Source of the DNA: Oceanobacillus timonensis
GTDB lineage: Bacteria > Bacillota > Bacilli > Bacillales > Amphibacillaceae
Direction of reading: 5' to 3'
Assembly: GCF_900166635.1 (NCBI RefSeq)
Contig: NZ_LT800497.1
Location: 906,303-970,302, forward strand
DNA length: 64,000 nt
In this document: positions 54,566-63,100 of the stretch, piece after piece
How the letters are laid out: every line of letters begins with the position of its first letter
How positions within the stretch are numbered: position 1 is the stretch's first letter
The notes under the pieces: model-generated
What the model saw: only the letters and a program-made list of their open reading frames with translations
Told to the model about the DNA's origin: nothing
Databases searched by the model: none
Position numbers and translations under genes: made by a program

Positions 54566-55714
54566 ATGCTGCACCGTTTTTTAACACCAACGGAGATTAT
54601 TCTTGGAAAGGATTCGATAAAAGAAATAGAAGGAATTATAGAACGGGAAAATTTTCAGAGTGCATTGATTTTAACAGATAAAGGTATTGTGCAAGCAGGT
54701 ATTCTACCCTCTTTAACCAATTTATTAGAAGAAAAATGTACGTATACGATATTTGATGAAGTGGAACCGAATCCGACTGATAGAGTAGTTGAGAAAGCTT
54801 TTAGTTTGTTTTTGAAAGTAAAACCGGATGTGTTGATTGCTGTAGGTGGAGGCAGTTCTATGGATACAGCAAAAGCTGTAGGAATTCTTGCAACGAATGG
54901 TGGGGAGATTATTGATTTTAAAGGCATTGATAAAGTGAAAGCACCCATTACACCAATTGTTGCTGTACCTACAACAGCTGGCACAGGCAGTGAAGTAACG
55001 ACGACAACCGTTATCAACGACACGAAACAAATTCTAAAATATTCCATAGGCGGACAGCATGTAGCAGCAAGATGGGCTCTTTTAGACCCTGCATTGACTT
55101 TAACACTACCGCCGCATATTACAGCTGCTACAGGTGTTGATGCACTGACACATGCGATAGAAGCATATACTTCCAAAAAATCATACGGTTTAACAGATAC
55201 ACTCGCAGTCCAGGCGATTCGTTTGATTGGAGAAAATCTGCGAACAGCTGTTTTTGAAGGAAATAATATAGAAGCTCGTCAAAAGATGTTGGAAGCCAGT
55301 TTAATAGCAGGAATTGCTTTCAATAATGCCAAATTAGGATTATGCCATGCCTTATGCAATCCACTAGGGGCCCAATTTGGTGTAGCGCATGGAGTTGCCA
55401 ATTCTATTTTACTGCCGAGAGTAACAAAATTTAATCTTCCTGCACAATTAAAGAAGTATGCAATAGTTGCGCAATTATTAGGTGAGAATACAGATAATTG
55501 TTCGGTGAACGAAGCGGCAGAAAAAGTGGTCACTGCAATTGAAAAGCTGATTATCGATGTGCAGCTTCCTTTTACACTAGGCGAAGTAGGAGTGGATCAG
55601 AAAGCTGTTACCCAAATGGTGGATGAATGTATTGATAATCCGTTAATAGATATTAATCCTCGCAAAGCAACTCGGGATGAATTGATTCAGATTTATAAAG
55701 ATTGCTTTCACTAG
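54566..55714 (+). CDS. Iron-containing alcohol dehydrogenase
   Basis: This 382-residue group III dehydrogenase has the NAD loop GGGSSMDTAKAVGI, VPTTAGTGSEVTTTTVI, and metal ligands in GVDALTHAIEAYTS and LCHALCNPLGAQFGVAHGVANSILL. It reduces an aldehyde to an alcohol or the reverse. It follows the ThDP gene by 19 bp, suggesting the aldehyde released there is its substrate. Confidence 0.93.
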   Translation: MLHRFLTPTEIILGKDSIKEIEGIIERENFQSALILTDKGIVQAGILPSLTNLLEEKCTYTIFDEVEPNPTDRVVEKAFSLFLKVKPDVLIAVGGGSSMDTAKAVGILATNGGEIIDFKGIDKVKAPITPIVAVPTTAGTGSEVTTTTVINDTKQILKYSIGGQHVAARWALLDPALTLTLPPHITAATGVDALTHAIEAYTSKKSYGLTDTLAVQAIRLIGENLRTAVFEGNNIEARQKMLEASLIAGIAFNNAKLGLCHALCNPLGAQFGVAHGVANSILLPRVTKFNLPAQLKKYAIVAQLLGENTDNCSVNEAAEKVVTAIEKLIIDVQLPFTLGEVGVDQKAVTQMVDECIDNPLIDINPRKATRDELIQIYKDCFH

Positions 55715-55763
55715 TAACTATAAAAAAATTAGCTTAAATACAAAAGAAAAAGGAGAGAGACAC

Positions 55764-57185
55764 ATGTACATTAATGGTAAGTGGGTTGATGGAAAGGATA
55801 GTTTAGAAGTGAGAAATCCTTCTAATGGAGAAATAGTAGGAACGGTACCGCGTGTTGGGAAGGAAGAGGTGGATCAAGCAATCGATGCGGCTGAGAATGC
55901 ATTTCAATCGTGGTCTCGTTTAGCTGCTTCGGAAAGAGCTTCTTATATGTATAAAGTTGCAGAACGGATGAGAGAGAAAAAAGATGATCTAGCACGAATT
56001 GCTACATTGGAAATGGGCAAGTCCTATCAGGATATGGTTGGTGAAGTACAAGCAGCAATTGATTACGTGCAATGGTACGCAGAAGAAGCACATCGTGTTT
56101 ATGGAGAAGTAATTCCATCGAAGGCTGATAAAGTCGTTAATATCTTAAAACAACCCATAGGTGTTGTTGGTGCTATTACTCCTTGGAATTTCCCAGTATC
56201 TATGATTACAAGAAAAATTGCACCAGCTATAGCTGTAGGGTGTACGGTAGTATTGAAACCTTCTTCCAGTTCACCATTATCAGCTAAAATGATTTTTGAA
56301 ATTTTTGATGAGGTGGAATTACCAGCAGGAGTCGTAAATCTGGTATTAGGAAATTCGCAGGAAGTTTCGGATGTATTGTTAAATAGTCCGAAAGTAAAAA
56401 AATTAGGGTTTACTGGTTCTACAGAAGTTGGAAAACAATTGATTGAGGGTTCTGCTAAAACTGTAAAAAAATTATCTTTAGAACTTGGCGGACATGCTCC
56501 ATTTATTGTATTTGAGGATGCTGATATAGAGTTGGCTGTTGAACAATTAGTTACCGGAAAATTTCGGTGTGCAGGTCAAACATGTGTGAGCATGAATCGG
56601 GTCTACGTACATGAAACGATTTATCAAGCATTTGTCGAAGAATTAAAGCAGAAAGTGGCGGAGTTAAAAGTTGGAGACGGGTTAGATCCGGAAGTAAATG
56701 TCGGTCCGTTAGTGAACGAAGGTGGTGTTAAAAAAGTGGAAGAACAAGTGGAAGATGCCGTGCGAAAAGGAGCAGAAGTTGTAGCAGGTGGAAAACGACC
56801 GGATAATGAAGCACTGAAAAATGGGTCCTTCTATGAACCGACTGTTCTTACTAAAGTGAATGAGTCTATGATTATTTCTTATGAGGAAACTTTTGGTCCC
56901 GTTGCTCCTGTATTTACATTTAAAACAGAAGAGGAAGTAGTTGAAAAAGCGAACAATACACCATTTGGTTTGGCTGCTTATTTTTATACAAACGATCTCT
57001 CTCGAGGGCAACGAGTTGCCAGAGATTTGGAATATGGAATTGTCGGGTTAAATGATTCCTTACCTATTACAGCAGGAGTTCCTTTTGGCGGAATAAAAGA
57101 AAGCGGCTTTGGAAAAGAAGGCGGTCATCATGGAATAGATGAATATGTTATTGAGAAACTGTTTTCAACAAAGATTCAAAGCTAG
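55764..57185 (+). CDS. NAD(P)-dependent aldehyde dehydrogenase (succinate-semialdehyde type)
   Basis: This 473-residue enzyme has AITPWNFPVSMITRKIAPAIAVGCTVVLKPSS, GFTGSTEVGKQLI, the catalytic glutamate in LELGGHAPFIVF and the nucleophile Cys274 in CAGQTCVS, and near the end GFGKEGG. It oxidises an aldehyde to the acid and could act on the ThDP enzyme's product in parallel with the alcohol dehydrogenase. AAAGGAGAGAG precedes the ATG. Confidence 0.94.
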   Translation: MYINGKWVDGKDSLEVRNPSNGEIVGTVPRVGKEEVDQAIDAAENAFQSWSRLAASERASYMYKVAERMREKKDDLARIATLEMGKSYQDMVGEVQAAIDYVQWYAEEAHRVYGEVIPSKADKVVNILKQPIGVVGAITPWNFPVSMITRKIAPAIAVGCTVVLKPSSSSPLSAKMIFEIFDEVELPAGVVNLVLGNSQEVSDVLLNSPKVKKLGFTGSTEVGKQLIEGSAKTVKKLSLELGGHAPFIVFEDADIELAVEQLVTGKFRCAGQTCVSMNRVYVHETIYQAFVEELKQKVAELKVGDGLDPEVNVGPLVNEGGVKKVEEQVEDAVRKGAEVVAGGKRPDNEALKNGSFYEPTVLTKVNESMIISYEETFGPVAPVFTFKTEEEVVEKANNTPFGLAAYFYTNDLSRGQRVARDLEYGIVGLNDSLPITAGVPFGGIKESGFGKEGGHHGIDEYVIEKLFSTKIQS

Positions 57186-57276
57186 TTTGTGCAATGTTGC
57201 TTCATGATTAACATAGAGCACGAAAAACGAAAATTTTTATGGAATGGTTGTGGCAGAGATAGGGGGATAGATAACA

Positions 57277-58233
57277 ATGGCTGGAAAAACGATAGCTATT
57301 ACGGATTGTGATCATCCATCCGTTGATATTGAAAAAAGAATTCTTATGGAGGAAGATTTCCATGTTCAAACGTTTCAATGTAAAACGGAAGAAGAGGTGA
57401 TTCAAAATTGTAGAGATGCAGATGGGATAATTGTTCAATATGCGCCATTAACAGAAAAGGTATTAACTGCATTGCCAGCATGTAAGGTGATAGCTAATTA
57501 TGGAGTCGGGGTAGATAATATTGACGTAGAAACTGCTACCGGGTTAGGAATTCAAGTTTGCAATGTCCCGGATTATGGATATGAAGAAGTATCAGATCAC
57601 GCATTAGCAATGCTGCTTAATTTAGTCCGTAAATTAACCATGCTTAATAATCAGACGAAAAATAACATCTGGGACTTTCAAATTGCACGTCCGATAAAAA
57701 GATTGAAAGCGCAAACATTAGGTGTTGTCGGGCTGGGAGGAATTGGGTTAACGTTGGCAAAAAAAGCACAAGCATTAGGAATCAATGTAATAGGTTACTC
57801 CAGATCTAGTAAACATGATCTTGGGTTCGAAACGGTTTCTTTTGATTATTTAATCAAACACTCCGATATTGTTTCTATCCATCTTCCATTAAATGATGAC
57901 ACTTACCATTTATTTAATAGAAATGTGTTCAGCGAAATGCAACAGCATGCTATCTTAATCAATACAGCAAGAGGAGCTATTGTTGACGAGATGGATTTGG
58001 TCGATGCTTTAAAACATAACCAGATTGGCGGAGCTGGGATTGATGTTTTAGAAAAAGAACCTGGTGAAAAAAACCATCCTCTATACCAATGTAATAATGC
58101 TATTATCACACCACATTCTGCGTGGTATTCAGAAGAGACAATTGTTGAGTTGAAAGAAAAAGTGGCAAAAGAAGCGAGGGCTTTCTTGCTTGGGAAGGAT
58201 ATCAAATACCCTGTTAATGTCATCAAAAAGTAA
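57277..58233 (+). CDS. D-2-hydroxyacid dehydrogenase (CtBP/phosphoglycerate type)
   Basis: This 318-residue NAD-dependent enzyme has the Rossmann loop GVVGLGGIGLTLAKKAQALG, the catalytic Arg in INTARGAIVDEMDLV, a Glu in DVLEKEPG and the His in ITPHSAWYSEET. It handles D- or (depending on subgroup) S-hydroxyacids. Together with the Ldh_2 enzyme of opposite stereochemistry in this operon, it could racemise a hydroxyacid via the oxoacid, as SlcC/ComC do for sulfolactate (analogy only). Confidence 0.9.
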   Translation: MAGKTIAITDCDHPSVDIEKRILMEEDFHVQTFQCKTEEEVIQNCRDADGIIVQYAPLTEKVLTALPACKVIANYGVGVDNIDVETATGLGIQVCNVPDYGYEEVSDHALAMLLNLVRKLTMLNNQTKNNIWDFQIARPIKRLKAQTLGVVGLGGIGLTLAKKAQALGINVIGYSRSSKHDLGFETVSFDYLIKHSDIVSIHLPLNDDTYHLFNRNVFSEMQQHAILINTARGAIVDEMDLVDALKHNQIGGAGIDVLEKEPGEKNHPLYQCNNAIITPHSAWYSEETIVELKEKVAKEARAFLLGKDIKYPVNVIKK

Positions 58234-58326
58234 AACGGCAAATGTTCATGCGCTTAATAAATAATCTGTTAAACATTTTGAGAGAAGAATTTGTTATGAA
58301 ATTAAAAATGAGCTGGAGGGGCTACT

Positions 58327-59319
58327 ATGTTAAAGAAAATAACATTAAACTCATTATTATTTATTGGTTTCGTCCTATTGTTAGCGGCATGTGGAGATGA
58401 TACATCGACAGAAAGTGGTGATGCAGCAAGTAACGATTCCTTTCCTGAAAATCCTGTTGAGCTGGTCGTTCCATTTGATGCTGGAGGTGGAACGGATTCC
58501 GTAGCTCGTTCCCTGGCGAGTAATACAGAAAAGCATTTTGATGAAAGTATACCGGTAATGAACGTGTCAGGAGGCGGAGGCGCAACAGGGATGACACAAG
58601 TTGCCAATGAAGCTGCAGATGGTTATAACTTATTATTTGCAACGGTTGAATTAACTACATTACCGCCTATGGGGCTTTCTGAAGTAACACATGAAGATTT
58701 TCAGGCTATTGCCCAAATCAATATGGATCCAGGAGCAATCACTGTAAAGAGTGACTCAGAATGGTCTGATGCTGAAGAGTTTATTGAATATGCAAGAGAA
58801 CATCCTGGTGAAGTGAGTATTGGGAATGCTGGCGCTGGATCTATCTGGCATTTAGTAGCAGCTTCGATTGAAAAAGAATTAGATGTTGAATTTAATCATG
58901 TTCCATATGATGGTGCAGCTCCGGCAGTGACAGCATTATTATCTGGAGAAGTAGACGCTGTTACAGTTAGCCCTGCAGAAGTACTGACGCAAGTAGAAGC
59001 AGGGGATTTAACTACATTGGCTGTAGCAAGTGAAGAAAGAGCAGAGGTTATGCCGGATGTTCCTACGATGGAAGAAGCAGGTTTAGGTCCAATAGTGAGC
59101 GGTACATGGCGGGGAGTTGTAGGCCCTAAAGATTTACCTGAAGATATCGTTGCTGAATTAGAGGAAGCATTTGTAAAAGGAGCAGAGGAAGAAGAATTTG
59201 TAGAGTTTATGCAAAACAACGGTCTTGGGATGCAAGTGAATGGTGCAGAGGAATTTCAAGAATGGATGGCTAACGAGGCAAATGAATGGGAAGCAATTAT
59301 TACAGATTTAGGGCTGTAA
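58327..59319 (+). CDS. tctC: Tripartite tricarboxylate transporter substrate-binding lipoprotein (TctC)
   Basis: This 330-residue receptor has the lipobox LLAACG, an acidic linker, then PVELVVPFDAGGGTDSVARSLAS and NVSGGGGATGMTQVANEAADGYNLLF, diagnostic of the TctC/Bug family. GNAGAGSIWHLVAASIEKEL and PYDGAAPAVTALLSGEVDAV also fit. It binds a carboxylate outside the cell. A terminator-like hairpin follows before tctB. Confidence 0.94.
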   Translation: MLKKITLNSLLFIGFVLLLAACGDDTSTESGDAASNDSFPENPVELVVPFDAGGGTDSVARSLASNTEKHFDESIPVMNVSGGGGATGMTQVANEAADGYNLLFATVELTTLPPMGLSEVTHEDFQAIAQINMDPGAITVKSDSEWSDAEEFIEYAREHPGEVSIGNAGAGSIWHLVAASIEKELDVEFNHVPYDGAAPAVTALLSGEVDAVTVSPAEVLTQVEAGDLTTLAVASEERAEVMPDVPTMEEAGLGPIVSGTWRGVVGPKDLPEDIVAELEEAFVKGAEEEEFVEFMQNNGLGMQVNGAEEFQEWMANEANEWEAIITDLGL

Positions 59320-59325
59320 AAATTG

Positions 59326-59361
59326 GAAGAGCAAGTGTTGCAACAGCCTTGCTCTTCTTTT
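59326..59361 (+). terminator. Internal terminator/attenuator between tctC and tctB
   Basis: GAAGAGCAAG (59326-59335) pairs perfectly with CTTGCTCTTC (59348-59357), with further pairing in the TGTTGCAACA loop, followed by TTTT. It probably lowers expression of the membrane genes relative to the binding protein. Confidence 0.65.
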
Positions 59362-59380
59362 AAAGAAAAGGGGAATCAGA

Positions 59381-59827
59381 ATGAGATTAGGAGATCGCAT
59401 TACTGGAATTTTTGTGATTATTATCGGCAGTTTTGTTTGGATATATAGTCATAATAATTTAACGAATCCAGCTATAGATGATGTGGATGCTTCTTTTTTT
59501 CCAAAGGTAATTGGAGGTTTACTCATTATAACAGGTGTTGTGCTGATGATTAAAACAATCCTGAAAAACAAAAAGAAAACAGACCAAAAATTAGTTCTAT
59601 ATATGAAGGAACTGATTATGATTATTGCTTATGCGCTATACATATTCTTAGTTCCTGTTTTGGGGTTTATTATTACTTCACCTTTACTAATAATCGGTCT
59701 AGCCTTTTATTTAGGTTCTAAAAAAATTGTTATGAATGTCATGGTTGGTGTGCTGGTAACAGCAGGCATATATTTTTTCTTCCAAGAGTTGTTAAGTGTT
59801 CCTTTACCCAGAGGAAGGCTATTTTAG
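59381..59827 (+). CDS. tctB: Tripartite tricarboxylate transporter small membrane subunit (TctB)
   Basis: This 148-residue protein has four helices, the block DASFFPKVIGGLLIITGVVLMIKT near the N terminus and a C-terminal PLPRGRLF, both typical of TctB. It is 15 bp upstream of tctA. Confidence 0.92.
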   Translation: MRLGDRITGIFVIIIGSFVWIYSHNNLTNPAIDDVDASFFPKVIGGLLIITGVVLMIKTILKNKKKTDQKLVLYMKELIMIIAYALYIFLVPVLGFIITSPLLIIGLAFYLGSKKIVMNVMVGVLVTAGIYFFFQELLSVPLPRGRLF

Positions 59828-59842
59828 AAAGGAGGGGAAATA

Positions 59843-61336
59843 ATGGAACTATTAGGAGAAGGACTTTTGAATGTACTGGAGCCGACTGTTTTTATTGTGA
59901 TCGTGCTTGGTATCCTGGTAGGGATGTTTATTGGTGCCATTCCTGGATTAACAGCGACAATGGGCGTAGCCGTTATGCTGCCGGTGACTTTTGGTATGGA
60001 ACCGTTATCCGGATTATTATTGCTGATTGGTGTTTATTTTGGAGGGATTTATGGAGGATCCCTGACCGCTATATTGTTGAGAACGCCCGGAACACCATCT
60101 TCTGCAGCCACAGTTATAGATGGTTATCCAATGACCCAGAGAGGAGAGGGAGACAGGGCCTTGATTATTGCTCTGGTAGCATCTTTTGTGGGAGGGATAA
60201 TTGGAGTATTGGTATTAATATTTATCTCTCCACAAATAGCAAAATTTGCACTTGAATTCAGATCTCCCGAAACTTTTGGTCTTGCTGTATTCGGTCTATC
60301 TATCATCGCAAGTGTTTCTGGCAAATCGATACTTAAAGGGATTATTGCAGCACTTATAGGGCTATTCATTGCATCAGTCGGTTTAGATCCGGTGACGGCA
60401 CAGTCCAGATTTACTTTCGGTTCTACTAATCTATCTGGAGGGATTGAATTAATACCTGCTTTAATTGGGCTTTTTGCAGCAGCTGAAGCATTTCGGATGA
60501 TTCATGAGGAAAAGAAAATGGCGATACCTCAAGTTAAATATAGTCATTTGTTCAGGCACATTTTTGATACATTCAGGGGATGGGTGAATCTTATTCGGTC
60601 TTCTCTTATTGGTGTTTTTATTGGCATTATACCTGGAGCCGGGGCAGATATTGCTTCTTTCGTTTCATACAATGAAGCGAAAAGATGGACGAGAAGAAAA
60701 TCAACGTATGATTTTGGAGAAGGAAAAGAAGAAGGTGTTGCTGCTCCAGAATCTGCTAATAACGGTTTGACAGCAGGTGCATTTGTACCATTATTGACAC
60801 TTGGGATTCCAGGGGATGCTGTGGCAGCAGTTATGTTGGGAGCTCTTATAATACAAGGAGTTCGACCCGGCCCACAGATTTTTGAAACCAATGGGGAGCT
60901 GGTATACTCCATATTTTCAGGGATGCTAGTAAGTTACCTTATTCTGTTTATAGTTGGTTTGATTTGCATTAAATATTTTGTGAAAATATTAGATGTGCCC
61001 AAGATACTATTAGCACCAATTGTCCTTACCATTTGTGTTGTAGGAGCTTTTGCTGTTAACAATAACTATTTCGATGTCTACGTTATGTTAGCAACTGCTA
61101 TTTTAGGGTACTTTTTAATAAAACTTGAAATTCCGGTCTCACCGATTATTATTGCATTAATACTTGGACCAATGGCCGAAAGAGAGTTTCGACGCGCTTT
61201 GGTTGTGTCAGATGGAAGCTATACTATTTTTCTGCAGAGTCCGATAGCATTAACGTTAATTATTTTAGCAGCGTTATCTTTCTTTTTGCCAATTTTACAA
61301 AAGTATATAAAAAATAAAAAAGAAGGGAGAAGGTAA
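59843..61336 (+). CDS. tctA: Tripartite tricarboxylate transporter large membrane subunit (TctA)
   Basis: This 497-residue, about eleven-helix permease has the signature GAIPGLTATMGVAVMLPVTFGM, GVYFGGIYGGSLTAILLRTPGTPSSAATVIDGYPM, GIIPGAGADIASFVSYNEAKR and PESANNGLTAGAFVPLLTLGIPGDAVAAVMLGAL. With TctB and TctC it imports a carboxylate by an ion gradient. The SDR gene starts 3 nt after its stop. Confidence 0.95.
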   Translation: MELLGEGLLNVLEPTVFIVIVLGILVGMFIGAIPGLTATMGVAVMLPVTFGMEPLSGLLLLIGVYFGGIYGGSLTAILLRTPGTPSSAATVIDGYPMTQRGEGDRALIIALVASFVGGIIGVLVLIFISPQIAKFALEFRSPETFGLAVFGLSIIASVSGKSILKGIIAALIGLFIASVGLDPVTAQSRFTFGSTNLSGGIELIPALIGLFAAAEAFRMIHEEKKMAIPQVKYSHLFRHIFDTFRGWVNLIRSSLIGVFIGIIPGAGADIASFVSYNEAKRWTRRKSTYDFGEGKEEGVAAPESANNGLTAGAFVPLLTLGIPGDAVAAVMLGALIIQGVRPGPQIFETNGELVYSIFSGMLVSYLILFIVGLICIKYFVKILDVPKILLAPIVLTICVVGAFAVNNNYFDVYVMLATAILGYFLIKLEIPVSPIIIALILGPMAEREFRRALVVSDGSYTIFLQSPIALTLIILAALSFFLPILQKYIKNKKEGRR

Positions 61337-61338
61337 CC

Positions 61339-62127
61339 ATGGATCTAAAATTAAAAAATAAAAAAGTACTCGTTTTGGCTTCCAGCAGAGGTATTGGGAA
61401 GGAAGTTGCCAATAAGTACGCCGAGGAAGGCGCATCGGTTATCATTACAGGGAGAAATGAAGATGTGTTAAAGAAAACTGCTAATGAAATAAATCAGAAG
61501 ATGGCTGGTGAAGTAACACCGTATGTTACGGATGTTACGAAAAAGAAAGATATCAATAGATTGTTTGGTTTTGTAAGGGAACATTTTGGTATACTTGATG
61601 TATTGGTAAGTAATGCAGGGGGACCGCCAATAATTGATTTTGAAATGAGTGATGAAGCGGACTGGTATGATGCATTTGAATTGACATTGATGAGCTCTGT
61701 ACGATCCATCCAAAGAGCTATTCCTTTAATGAAAGAAAATGGTCAGGGGAGAATTGTCTACATTGCATCCAGCTCTATTAAAGAACCTATCAGTGAACTG
61801 TTACTTTCCAATATCTTTCGAAGCGGAGTGCAAGCACTTTGCAAATCTTTAGCCAAAGATTATGCAAAAGATCATATTTTAATTAATGTTGTTGGGCCAG
61901 GTAAAATAAAGACCGATAGATTGATAAGCATTGATCAGAAAAATGCGGAGAAACACCATGTAGAATTAGAAACTTGGCAGGATAATATTCAAAAGTCCAT
62001 TCCCATTGGCCGGTATGGCACGCCAGATGAATTTGCAGATGCAACTGTGTTTCTGGGTTCCTATAGAAATACGTATATTACCGGGCAGACCATGCTGATT
62101 GATGGAGGGATGGTGAATGCTTATTGA
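61339..62127 (+). CDS. Atypical short-chain dehydrogenase lacking YxxxK
   Basis: This 262-residue SDR has the cofactor-loop region VLASSRGIGKEVANKYAEEGASV, the NAG motif (SNAGGPPI) and a C-terminal GQTMLIDGGM. At the catalytic site the serine is present (ASSS, residues 143-146), but the expected Tyr-x3-Lys is replaced; the stretch reads SNIFRS (157-162). A subgroup of SDRs with SN..R here exists as I recall, so it may be a real altered-active-site family. It is translationally close to tctA. Its substrate and even dehydrogenase activity are uncertain. Confidence 0.85.
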   Translation: MDLKLKNKKVLVLASSRGIGKEVANKYAEEGASVIITGRNEDVLKKTANEINQKMAGEVTPYVTDVTKKKDINRLFGFVREHFGILDVLVSNAGGPPIIDFEMSDEADWYDAFELTLMSSVRSIQRAIPLMKENGQGRIVYIASSSIKEPISELLLSNIFRSGVQALCKSLAKDYAKDHILINVVGPGKIKTDRLISIDQKNAEKHHVELETWQDNIQKSIPIGRYGTPDEFADATVFLGSYRNTYITGQTMLIDGGMVNAY

Positions 62128-62184
62128 CTGTACAAGTTCTAAGATATGTATGGAATAATAAAAAAGACAGTCAGGTGAGAAAAT

Positions 62185-62844
62185 ATGTCAAAAGGTATAA
62201 AAATAGATACAACCAGTTTGAGTGATAAGATTTATAATTATTTACTGCATCGAATTGTTAATAATGAATTAGAGCCGGGTACAAGAATCGAATATGATGA
62301 ATTAATAGAGAGTCTAAATGTCAGCCGAACGCCTTTAAGAGAGGCAATTAATCGTCTGAGTGATGACGGCCTGGTAGAAATTAAACCGCGGTCCGGGACA
62401 TTTGTAAAAGTTCCGGAAAAAAAAGGTATTGAGAATGTTTATGATATTCGAATTGCTTTAGAGGATTTATCTGTTGAGTTAGCTATGAATAAGATACCGG
62501 ATGAAGTTATTAAGGCATTGAGAGATGAGACGATTCAAGCGGAAAAAGCATTGGAAAAAGGGGATGTAGAGGTTTTTTTTCAATCAGATAGAAATCTCCA
62601 CAGTACATTAATAGAATATGCAGATAACGATATTTTGACAGATTTCTGGAAGACTATTGAAGCACAAATTCAATGGTATGGAGTGATAATGACGGTTGAT
62701 TCTCATCGTCCGGTCCGAGCAATTGAATCACATAAAAAGATAATCAACAGTTTGTCAGAAAGAAACGAAAACGAATGCAAAAAATATATGCGTGAACATA
62801 TTATAGATATTAAAACAAATATGCTTCATGAAAACTTCTCGTAA
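62185..62844 (+). CDS. GntR-family regulator (FadR/FCD subgroup)
   Basis: This 219-residue regulator has a winged helix (ELEPGTRIEYDELIESLNVSRTPLREAINRLSDDGLVEIKPRSGTFVKVP) and an FCD domain with possible metal ligands (SDRNLHSTLIEYADN; later SHKKIINSL). It lies after the SDR gene in the same direction and probably senses the operon's hydroxyacid or oxoacid. No operator can be named. Confidence 0.9.
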   Translation: MSKGIKIDTTSLSDKIYNYLLHRIVNNELEPGTRIEYDELIESLNVSRTPLREAINRLSDDGLVEIKPRSGTFVKVPEKKGIENVYDIRIALEDLSVELAMNKIPDEVIKALRDETIQAEKALEKGDVEVFFQSDRNLHSTLIEYADNDILTDFWKTIEAQIQWYGVIMTVDSHRPVRAIESHKKIINSLSERNENECKKYMREHIIDIKTNMLHENFS

Positions 62845-63100
62845 TCGATAGGAGTATGCTGAAGTGGAAATGAAGAATATGGAGTAGAAAATAAGTTGAA
62901 TATTAGATAGAAGTTTTTCCTATCTCATTTCTGAAAAATAACACGTTTAAAATATCAAAATGAAAAGAAGCTTTTGAATGAAAGGATAGGTATTCCTCTC
63001 GTAATTGGAATTTAAAAACAGTTAATGATAAAAGTCATGCACTTCGATTCAATAAACAGGTGCTAAAGCTAACTATCAATAGAATATAGGTGGTTCAAAG

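Noticed and set aside
54655..55176. 173-codon minus-strand frame
   Set aside because: Antisense to the iron alcohol dehydrogenase, which has full motifs.
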